A stretch of 64,000 nucleotides of DNA, from assembly GCF_002160955.1 (NCBI RefSeq), contig NZ_NFLN01000003.1, positions 1-64,000 of the forward strand. The letters run 5' to 3'. Numbering within the stretch: the stretch's first letter is position 1; each line of letters begins with the position of its first letter. The position numbers and the translations under genes are program-made. This stretch comes from Gemmiger sp. An120 (lineage in GTDB: Bacteria > Bacillota > Clostridia > Oscillospirales > Ruminococcaceae). The notes beneath the pieces were generated by a model. The model worked only from the letters and a program-made list of their open reading frames with translations, did not search any database and was not told the origin of the DNA. Positions 17,348-25,005 of the stretch are shown in pieces.

Positions 17348-18079
17348 ATGATCTATTATTTTTCCGGCACCGGCAACTCCCGCTGGGCGGCCCGCAAACT
17401 GGCCGTCCTTACCGGCGACGAGGCCCGGGATATCATCGGGCTGGACGCAGTTCCCACCTGCCAGGGAGAAGCACGCATCGGGCTGGTGTTTCCCATCTAT
17501 GCCTGGGGTGCGCCGGAACCGGTACTGGACTTTGCCCGGCAGCTGGACAAGGCCGGGGCGTTTACCTTTGCGGTGGGCACCTGCGGTTCGGAGGCGGGCC
17601 ATGCCCTAAAAAAGCTGGCGGCGGTATTTCCGCTGGACAGCTGCTACAGCCTGGTGATGCCCAACAACTACGTGATCGGCTCGGAACTGGAAGACGAAGC
17701 CACCGTATGCGCCAAGCTGGACGCAGCGGAGACCGAACTGGCAGCCATTGCCGCGGAGCTGCGGGAAAACAAGCCGGCAAGCCGGGTACATGAGGGGGCC
17801 CTGGCGGGGCTGAAATCCGGTCTTGCCAACTTCGGCTTCAACCGGTTTGCCCGCAGCACCAAAAGTTTCTATGCCACCGATGCCTGCAACGGCTGCGGCC
17901 TGTGCGCTCAGAACTGCCCTGCCCATACCATCACCCTGACCAATGGGAAGCCGGTTTGGGCCGCACAGTGCTACCAGTGTCTGCGCTGCCTGAACGAGTG
18001 CCCGCAAACCGCCATTCAATACGGCAAGGCCACCGAGCCCCGGGGCCGCTACAGCCTGCGCCGCTACCGGGCAGACTGA
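17348..18079 (+). CDS. EFR1-family ferredoxin-flavodoxin
   Basis: 243 residues. The N-terminal flavodoxin domain has the FMN-phosphate loop FSGTGNS (residues 5-11). After about residue 175 come two [4Fe-4S] motifs, CNGCGLCAQNCP and CYQCLRCLNECP, so one chain holds FMN and two clusters. It likely passes low-potential electrons to the tandem flavoprotein encoded just before it. Length and order are typical of the family. Confidence 0.9.
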   Translation: MIYYFSGTGNSRWAARKLAVLTGDEARDIIGLDAVPTCQGEARIGLVFPIYAWGAPEPVLDFARQLDKAGAFTFAVGTCGSEAGHALKKLAAVFPLDSCYSLVMPNNYVIGSELEDEATVCAKLDAAETELAAIAAELRENKPASRVHEGALAGLKSGLANFGFNRFARSTKSFYATDACNGCGLCAQNCPAHTITLTNGKPVWAAQCYQCLRCLNECPQTAIQYGKATEPRGRYSLRRYRAD

Positions 18080-18088
18080 TTTTGCTGC

Positions 18089-18134
18089 AAAAGCCGCCCG
18101 GCTCTCCTGCACGGAGGGCCGGGCGGCTTTGTTT
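18089..18134. terminator. Bidirectional terminator between convergent genes
   Basis: Stem AAAGCCGCCCGGC / GCCGGGCGGCTTT with a loop of about 18 bases, flanked by A- and T-rich ends on each side. Confidence 0.75.
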
Positions 18135-18339
18135 ACTCGTCCAGGGCGCTCAGTTCCCGCTCAATCAGCGCATTGGCGATGGTAAAGGCTTCGATGCGCC
18201 GCTTTGCCAGGGTAATCTGGGAGCGGTAGCGGGCCGGGTTTTCCTTTTCTTCCAACGTTTTGATCACCTCCCGCAGCTTGTGCAGGGTCGACGCGATCTG
18301 GCGCCGGGCTTCGGTCAGCTCCTCCCGGGTATAGGGCAT
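18133..18339 (-). CDS. Small coiled-coil protein of unknown function
   Basis: 68 residues, almost entirely helical and charged (EARRQIASTLHKLREVIKTLEEKE, AKRRIEAFTIANALIERELSALDE), with heptad-like leucines. AAAGGAGA lies 8 bases before the ATG. Probably co-transcribed with the membrane protein gene upstream (gap of 24 bases). No family recognised. Confidence 0.65.
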   Translation of the reverse strand: MPYTREELTEARRQIASTLHKLREVIKTLEEKENPARYRSQITLAKRRIEAFTIANALIERELSALDE

Positions 18340-18363
18340 GGGTCATTCTCCTTTGTTCTTGCG

Positions 18364-19143
18364 TTACTCTCCCCTTTGCTGCCGTACCAAAAACCAGGTC
18401 AGGCAGCAGAACGCGGCAAAGGCGGCCCCCAGGCCGGGAAAATACAGGGTTGCCGCCAACAGGCCAACCGACGGATGGCTCAGCACACACAAAGCGACGC
18501 AGCATACCAGTGCCGCCGTGCTGATGCCGATACCCAGTGGATTCCGGCTGCGGGCAGGTTCCAGAGAACGGGCCCCGCTCAGGCGCCGTTCCAGCTGCCG
18601 CAGCAGCAGCTCCTGATCCGGGATGCCTTTCACCAGCAGCCAGGTTTTGTCCGCCGTGGCCCCGTTCGGGCAGCGCACCCGGCACCGGATGGCGTAGTGC
18701 CCGGCATTTTCTTTCAGGTTGTCCACCGCCAGGATCTCGTCCGCGCCGGCGGGCAATACCGGCCGGCAGGCGTTCTCATTCAGGAACTGTTCGGTTTTTA
18801 TTGCGCCCTCCGCCATGCCCAGCACGCCGCCGGTATGGCGGTACTGGCTGGCCGCATCCAGCACAAACAGCCGGTCATCCTCCGTCAGGTAGAAGATGGT
18901 TCTGTCCCGCTGAACGCTCCGGCGCAGACGGAACGCCGCCACTACGATCAGGGCCGTAACAGCCAGGCAGAGCACCAATGTAACCCATTCATTCATCAGC
19001 CCCAGCCGGTACAGCAGCGTTGTGCAGCCGGCCACCAGCGCCGCCGCCAGCACCGCCAGCCCCAGCGATCCCCCCAGTACCTTCGCCGCATAATGCGAGC
19101 CGATTTCGGTATTGCCCGAGGTCCAGATTTGTTTCAGTTCCAT
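18364..19143 (-). CDS. Membrane protein of unknown function
   Basis: 259 residues from MELKQIW. Two hydrophobic hairpins near residues 25-70 and two near 205-250 enclose a soluble middle domain (YLTEDDRLFVLD ... KTWLLVKGIPDQELLLRQLERR). The start is chosen at 19143. There is no strong RBS, and an in-frame ATG eight codons upstream is possible. No family is recognised. It shares an operon with the small coiled-coil gene. Confidence 0.6.
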   Translation of the reverse strand: MELKQIWTSGNTEIGSHYAAKVLGGSLGLAVLAAALVAGCTTLLYRLGLMNEWVTLVLCLAVTALIVVAAFRLRRSVQRDRTIFYLTEDDRLFVLDAASQYRHTGGVLGMAEGAIKTEQFLNENACRPVLPAGADEILAVDNLKENAGHYAIRCRVRCPNGATADKTWLLVKGIPDQELLLRQLERRLSGARSLEPARSRNPLGIGISTAALVCCVALCVLSHPSVGLLAATLYFPGLGAAFAAFCCLTWFLVRQQRGE

Positions 19144-19243
19144 AAGGTTCCCCGCTTTCCGCATGACCGGCACCGGGGCGATGCGCCCGGCGCTTTTTCT
19201 TATTGTACCAGCTGCCGCGTCAAAAGTCCAATTTCCTGTACGC

Positions 19244-19280
19244 AAAAGCCCCTTTTCCGCTGCCAGAAAAGGGGCTTTTC
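19244..19280. terminator. Terminator after the flavin reductase gene
   Basis: AAAAGCCCCTTTTC and GAAAAGGGGCTTTT arms around an 8-base loop. A/T tails on both sides allow function in either direction. Confidence 0.75.
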
Positions 19281-19841
19281 TTATTTCAGCTTTGCCCCGT
19301 CACGGAAGGCATTGCCTGCCACCGCACCCAGCCGGCGGTAGGTATTGTGCACCGGATCAAAGATGATGGGCTGCAGCTTGTCCGGGTCGATCTTGCCGTC
19401 CTCACCCAGCACCGATTCGTCCGCGCTCACGTTGACGATCAGCCCCACCAGGCGGCAGCTTTCCGGATCGTAGCTGACCAGACGGCACTCCACCGCCATG
19501 GGCAGTTCGTCAATCAGGGGCGCGTCCACAAACTCCGAGCGGGTGGTGTGCCAGCCTGCTTTGGCCAGCTTGTCCGCCACGGTGTTGCCGGACACAATGC
19601 CCACATAATCGCAGGGAACCAGCTGATCCGCCGTGGCCATGCTGACGGTAAACGCCCCACGCGCCAGGATATTGGCGGTGGTCTTGTGCCCCGCGCTGAT
19701 GCACAGGGACAGCTGCTCATCGTCGCTGATGCCGCCCCAGGCCGCGTTCATCGCGTCGGGGGTGCCGTCCTCGCCATAGCTGGCCAGAATGAACACCGGC
19801 TGCGGATAGGTCCAGGGCTTTGCGCCGAAATTCTTACGCAT
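19281..19841 (-). CDS. Flavin reductase-like (FMN-binding split barrel) protein
   Basis: 186 residues. MNAAWGGISDDEQLSLCISAGHKTTANI and GAFTVSMAT match the split-barrel FMN-binding core. The C-terminal VGLIVNVSADESVLGEDGKIDPDKLQPIIFDP is characteristic of small clostridial members. Likely a cytosolic NAD(P)H:flavin reductase or flavin-bound redox protein. It lies 19 bases after the aldo/keto reductase gene, on the same transcript. Confidence 0.88.
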   Translation of the reverse strand: MRKNFGAKPWTYPQPVFILASYGEDGTPDAMNAAWGGISDDEQLSLCISAGHKTTANILARGAFTVSMATADQLVPCDYVGIVSGNTVADKLAKAGWHTTRSEFVDAPLIDELPMAVECRLVSYDPESCRLVGLIVNVSADESVLGEDGKIDPDKLQPIIFDPVHNTYRRLGAVAGNAFRDGAKLK

Positions 19842-19860
19842 ACAATCTACCTCCTGTCTG

Positions 19861-20739
19861 TCAGGTCTCGGTGCCGGTACCCCGGCGGGTGCTGCGCGCC
19901 TCCACCATCTTTACAAACCATTCTACCATATTTGGGTCCTGATGGGAGAAAAACGCGCTCTGTTTTTTATCCAGTGCCCCGATCGCTGCCAGCTCCTCCC
20001 CGGTCAGGGAAAAGTCAAACACGTTCAGGTTTTCCTGCATCCGCTCGATATGGGTGGACTTGGGGATCACCACCACCCCGCGCTGCAGATGCCACCGAAG
20101 CATGACCTGAGCTGCCGATTTGCCGTACCGCTTACCGATGCCGGTCAGTACCGGGTCGGTGAACAGCCCGCCGCGCCCCTCGCCAAAGGGGGCCCAGGCT
20201 TCCGGCTGCACCCCGTATTTCTTCATCCAGCCCAGCGCTTCGGTCTGCTGATGGTAAGGGTGGATCTCCACCTGGTTCACCATCGGACGGATACGGGCAA
20301 AAGAGGCCAGGTCCACCAGACGGTCGGGGTAAAAGTTGGACACGCCGATTGCCCGCAGCTTGCCCTCCTGATACAGGTCCTCCAAGGCCCGCCAGGCACC
20401 GTAATAATCGGAAAACGGCTGATGCAGCAGCACCAGATCCAGATAATCGGTACGCAGACGGCGCATCGATTCCAGCACCGAGGCCCGGGCCGCCTCATAG
20501 CCGTAATGCTCCACCCATACCTTGGTGGTAAGGAAGATCTCCTGCCGGGGGACGCCGGAATTCGCCATGGCGGCGCCCACCTGCTCTTCATTGAAATAGC
20601 TTTGCGCAGTATCCAGGGACCGGTAGCCCGCCGTCAGCGCGTCCCGCACACAGCGCTCACACTCCGCCGGGCTCACCTGGTACACGCCATATCCCAGCAC
20701 CGGCATCTTCACACCATTGGAAAGGGCTGTATATTCCAT
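19861..20739 (-). CDS. Aldo/keto reductase (2,5-diketogluconate reductase-like)
   Basis: 292 residues, (beta/alpha)8 fold. The catalytic tetrad is visible: Asp and Tyr in SLDTAQSYFNEE, Lys in LTTKVW and His in LLHQPF. The NADPH-binding IPKSTHIERMQENLNVFDF is near the C-terminus. Reduces small aldehydes or ketones. The promoter at 20802-20832 has MerR-type geometry, so the divergent MerR protein probably switches it on. Confidence 0.92.
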   Translation of the reverse strand: MEYTALSNGVKMPVLGYGVYQVSPAECERCVRDALTAGYRSLDTAQSYFNEEQVGAAMANSGVPRQEIFLTTKVWVEHYGYEAARASVLESMRRLRTDYLDLVLLHQPFSDYYGAWRALEDLYQEGKLRAIGVSNFYPDRLVDLASFARIRPMVNQVEIHPYHQQTEALGWMKKYGVQPEAWAPFGEGRGGLFTDPVLTGIGKRYGKSAAQVMLRWHLQRGVVVIPKSTHIERMQENLNVFDFSLTGEELAAIGALDKKQSAFFSHQDPNMVEWFVKMVEARSTRRGTGTET

Positions 20740-20801
20740 CGTATTCTCCTCCGTTTCACCTTGCCCGCCCCTTGCAGGATCGGGGCGGCTGTGGTATCCT
20801 C

Positions 20802-20832
20802 AGTGTAGCATCCGGTTGTTACTACCGGTCAA
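20802..20832 (-). promoter_or_regulatory. MerR-type promoter (19-bp spacer) of the aldo/keto reductase-flavin reductase operon
   Basis: On the minus strand TTGACC (20827-20832) and TACACT (20802-20807) are separated by exactly 19 bp, the stretched spacing MerR proteins remodel. Within it lies the inverted repeat CCGGT-N7-ACCGG (20812-20828). The MerR gene starts 34 bp away on the other strand. Confidence 0.75.
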
Positions 20833-20866
20833 GCGGTATTTTGTGAAAATTCAAGGAGATCGCACG

Positions 20867-21265
20867 ATGCTGTATTCCATGAAAGATGTCTGTGAACAGA
20901 CCGGAATGACCTATGAAGCCCTCAAATTTTACTGCAACCAGGGGCTTGTGCCCCATGTGAAACGGGACGCGGGCAACCGCCGCGTTTTTGACGAGCGGGA
21001 TCTTGCCTGGATCCAGGGGCTCGGCTGTCTGAAACGGTGCGGGCTGAGCATCCGGGAGATGCGCCATTATGTGCAGCTGTGCCTGGCGGGCGCAGCGTCC
21101 ATCCCGGAGCGGAAGGAAATGCTGGCCCGGCGCCGAAAGGCCCTGCTGGAAGAAATCGAGTTGCTCAACGGCGCGGTGGATTACATCGACCGCAAGCAGC
21201 AGTTTTATGACGATGTGCAGGCCGGCCGCACCCCCTATGTAAGCAATCTGCTGACAGAGGAATAA
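20867..21265 (+). CDS. MerR-family regulator
   Basis: 132 residues: HTH (MKDVCEQTGMTYEALKFYCNQGLV), wing (NRRVFDERDLAWIQGLGCLKRCGLSI) and a dimerisation helix (RKEMLARRRKALLEEIELLNGAVDYIDRK). The short effector region lacks an evident metal-binding cysteine cluster, suggesting an organic ligand or redox signal. AAGGAGA precedes ATG 20867. Divergent from the aldo/keto reductase and 36 bases ahead of the MMPL transporter, it probably regulates both sides. Confidence 0.9.
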   Translation: MLYSMKDVCEQTGMTYEALKFYCNQGLVPHVKRDAGNRRVFDERDLAWIQGLGCLKRCGLSIREMRHYVQLCLAGAASIPERKEMLARRRKALLEEIELLNGAVDYIDRKQQFYDDVQAGRTPYVSNLLTEE

Positions 21266-21301
21266 GGCGGCCGGAGTATTGATTTTTTGCAAGGAGCAGC
21301 C

Positions 21302-23280
21302 ATGAACGAGAAAAAGGAAAAAGGCAATGGAATGCGTGCTGTAGCCACCTTTGTGGTGGACAAGCGCTATCTGTTTTTTCTGCTGTATGTGTTTGCGCTG
21401 ATCTTCTGCCTGTTTTCCCGCAACTGGGTACAGGTAGAAAACGACGTGACCGCCTATCTGCCTGCGGACACCGAGACCCGGCAGGGCCTTACGGCCATGA
21501 ACGAGAACTTTCTCACCCCGGGCAGCGCCCGGGTAATGGTGTCCAACGTTACCTATGAAACAGCGCAGGCTCTCTACGAGGAGATCGCCGCGGTGCCGGG
21601 GGTGGCATCGGTCACCTTTGACGGCACCGAGGAACACTACCGGGATGCGGCCGCCCTCTACGACGTGACCTTCAGCGAAGCGGCCGACGACGAGGCAAGC
21701 CTGGCGGCAGTGGAACAGCTGAAAGAGCTATTGGCCGGGTATGACCTGTCGCTGGACACGATGGTGGGTTTCGACGCAACCGCCATGCTGCGCCGGGAGA
21801 TGGGCATTATCCTGCTGGTGGCCGCGGTGATCATTGTGATCGTGCTGAGCCTGACCTCCCGCGCCTGGGCGGAGGTGCCGATGCTGCTGCTGACCTTTGC
21901 GGCGGCGGCCCTGCTGAACATGGGCACCAACTTTTTCTACGGTAAAATCAGCTTTGTGTCCGACGCCGTCGCCACCGTGCTGCAGCTGGCGCTGGCCATC
22001 GACTATGCCATCATCCTGTGCCACCGTTTTTCGGACGAGCATGAGTACAAACCCACCCGGGACGCCTGCATCGACGCGCTGTCCAAAGCAATTCCGGAGA
22101 TCAGCGCCTCTTCCCTGACCACCAGGCGATGGACGGCTACACCCTGGCGGACTCGCTGACGCCCCGGGCATTCAGCGAGATGGCGGGGCTGGATTACGAG
22201 GTAGCCAAGGCGCTGTATGGGGCCTATGCCCTGGAGCAGGACCAGTACGGCCAGCTGCTGAGCGGGCTGGACGAGTATGCGGTGCCGCTGTTTGATCTGC
22301 TGGTGTTTCTGAAAGACAGCGCGGAGGACTACCACCTGACCCTGACGCTGGAGGACGCGGGTGTTTCGGACACGGAAGACCTGTTTGATCAGATCGAGAG
22401 CGCCCAGCAGCAGCTGAAAAACGACCGGCACAGCCGGATGGTGCTGTATCTGAATCTGCCGGTGGAGAGCGACGAGACCTTTGCTTTTCTGGACACCATC
22501 CGGGAGGTGGCGGGCCAGTATTATGAGGGCGACTACTATGTGGTAGGCGATTCCACCAGCGCCCGGGATCTGGCCGAATCCTTTGTGACCGACAACCTGC
22601 TGATCGGCATTCTGTCGGCGTTGTTTGTGATTGCGGTGCTGCTGTTCACCTTCCGGTCGGCGGCGCTGCCGGTACTGCTGATCGTGGTGATCCAGGGCAG
22701 TATCTGGATCAACTTCTCCATCCCCACCCTGACCGGCCAGCCGCTGTATTTCCTGGGGTATCTGATCGTGAACGCCATCCAGATGGGCGCCAACATCGAC
22801 TACGCCATCGTGATCTCCAGCCATTATCAGGAACAGCGGGCTTTGCTGGAACCCCGGCAGGCCATTCTGAAAGCGGTGAATGCGGCGTTTCCCACGGTGT
22901 TTACCTCCGGCGGCATCATGGCGGCGGCCGGGCTGCTGATCGGCAACCTGTCCACCCAGCCGGTGATTGCCATTATGGGCAACTGCCTGGGCCGGGGCAC
23001 CATCATCAGTATCGTGCTGGTGCTGGGGGTACTGCCCTCTATCCTGGTACTGGGTGACCGGATCATCGAGCGAACCAGCTTCCAGTTCAAAGGGGTGGAC
23101 TGGAACCTGCGCAGCGTCAAGGGCACTGTGCGGGTACGGGGCCATGTGCGCGGCTACGTGTCCGGCTTTGTGGACGGAAATCTGGACGGCATCCTGCACG
23201 GACAGCTGAACGCCACCCTTTCCACCGATGGCCAGATCTCCCCCGCGGACGAGGAAGGAGGCGACGGAAACCATGCGTAA
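21302..23280 (+). pseudogene. MMPL/RND-type membrane transporter with an internal deletion and frameshift
   Basis: The first piece (to about 22120) holds TM1, the first extracellular porter domain and TM2-4, ending in the conserved KAIPEISASSLTT. The normal continuation through TM5-6 is absent. The frame changes and the second piece (from about 22129, DGYTLADSLTPRAF...) supplies the second porter domain, TM7-12 and a C-terminal tail, ending at 23280. As written the first frame stops at 22159. Intact members export lipids or drugs. RBS AAGGAG precedes the start, and the gene follows MerR in an operon. Confidence 0.85.
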
Positions 23281-24834
23281 ACGGATCACAGCCTGCATCG
23301 GCCTGCTGCTGGTGCTTTGTCTGGCGCTGACGCCGGTGTATGCCGGGGAGGAAGAGACCGCGGCGCTGGTCATCACCACCGCCGACCAGCTGCTGGCCTT
23401 TGCGGAAAACTGCCGTCTGGACAGCTACAGCCAGGGGCTTTCGGTGCGGCTGGATACCGACCTGACCTGACCGGCGTGGACTGGGAAGGCATCCCGGTAT
23501 TCTGTGGCGATTTTGACGGCGGCGGACATACCATTACCGGCCTGTAGGTGACCGGGGACGGTTCGCAGAAGGGGCTGTTCCGCACCCTGACCGAGACGGC
23601 TCGGGTACACGATCTGAACCTGCAGGGCACGGTAGCGCCCCTGGGCAGCCGTTTCCAGGTGGGTGCCATTGCCGGGGTCAGCGCCGGGCAGATCACCGAC
23701 TGCGCCTTTGAGGGCACCGTAAGCGGCGTAGACGCGGTGGGCGGCATTGTGGGCTGCAGCCAGGTGACCGGTCTTGTGGAGAACTGCCGGGTGTCCGGCA
23801 GCGTGAGCGGCAGCCATTTTGTGGGCGGCGTGGCTGGTGAAAATGCCGGCGTGGTGCGCAGCTGCACCAATGAGGCCGCGGTGAATACCACCGAACAGCA
23901 GAACCAGGTGGCGCTCTCGGATGTGACGCTGGAGACTTTGACCGGTGCGGAGTCACTGAACAATGCAACCGACGTGGGCGGCGTGACCGGTGTGAACACC
24001 GGCGTGGTGCGCAGCTGCGAAAACCGGGGCGATGTGGGATACCGGCAGATGGGCTACAACGTGGGCGGCATCGTAGGGCAGCTGGAACCAGTGACCCGGG
24101 TGGACTACAGCGAAGACGCCTTGCAGATGCTGCAGGATCAGCTGAACGCGCTGAACCAGACCGCCGGGCAGGTATCCGGCCATCTGCAGAGCGGCGTGAC
24201 CGGGGTCAGCGACGGGCTGGACTCGCTGAAAAGCCAGGCGCAGAACGCCCGGGACGCGGCCGCGGCGCTGGTGCCCAAGCCCGGCGAACTGCCCGATCTG
24301 CCCGACCGGGACAGCATCCAGGCGGCAAAAAACGATCTGACCAGCCGCATCCAGAACCTGAATCAGACGGTTTCCGGGATGTCGGCCTCGGTAGAGGGTT
24401 CGGTGGATGCGCTGACCGGCGACCTGCAGGCCATTACCGACCAGATGAACGCCATCAACCAGACGGTAAACCAGGCCGGCGACTATCTGGGCTGGGAGTT
24501 CACCGATGTTTCCGACGAGGACACCGCGGACGACCAGGCCGCCAAGGTGGAAGGCTGTGTCAACGAGGGCGAGGTCTGCGCCGACTGGAACGCCGGTGGA
24601 ATTGCCGGGGCCATGGCACCGGAAAACGACCTGGACACCCTTACCAGCGTGGAGTTCTACGGTGAGAAATCCCTGCATCTGTACGGGCAGATGCGGGCTG
24701 TGCTGCTGAACTGCACCAACAGCGCCCCGGTGTATGCGGGCAAGCAGAACGCAGGCGGCGCGGGGATTCTGGTGCTGGCCGCCGGTGCCGGGATTCTGCT
24801 TGCGCGGCGCAGAAAGCGCAAGACCACGGTGTAA
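23273..24834 (+). pseudogene. GLUG-type exported surface protein, broken by a 5-bp duplication and a TAG stop
   Basis: A signal peptide (MRKRITACIGLLLVLCLALTPVYAG) is followed by repeated GGIVG/GGVAG segments of the GLUG type, a coiled middle region and a C-terminal membrane anchor with basic tail (LVLAAGAGILLARRRKRK). CTGAC is present twice in tandem at about 23462-23471, shifting the frame. After that, TAG at 23545-23547 interrupts ITGL-stop-VTGDGSQKG. The abrupt join NAGG-AGILVLAAG near the end may be a further in-frame deletion. The start overlaps the MMPL stop by 8 bases, so both belong to one operon. Confidence 0.8.
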
Positions 24835-24852
24835 TCCCCTTTCAGCGAGAAA

Positions 24853-24900
24853 AAGCCGGACGCCCGGCAGCAAGTGTTTGCTGCCGGGCGTCCGGTTTTT
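24853..24900 (+). terminator. Strong intrinsic terminator
   Basis: Stem of about 19 bp (AAGCCGGACGCCCGGCAGC and its complement) with a small loop, ending in TTTTT. It closes the MerR-MMPL-GLUG operon. The following 100 bases to 25005 show nothing else. Confidence 0.85.
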
Positions 24901-25005
24901 ATTGCCGTGTCACCAAATGGCCGGGACGCTGTTGCAGGGTGCGCCCCGCCGCTGGTTCGGGCGGATGGGAAGGAGGAACCTCCCCGGAAAGAGCCAGAGA
25001 AATGG

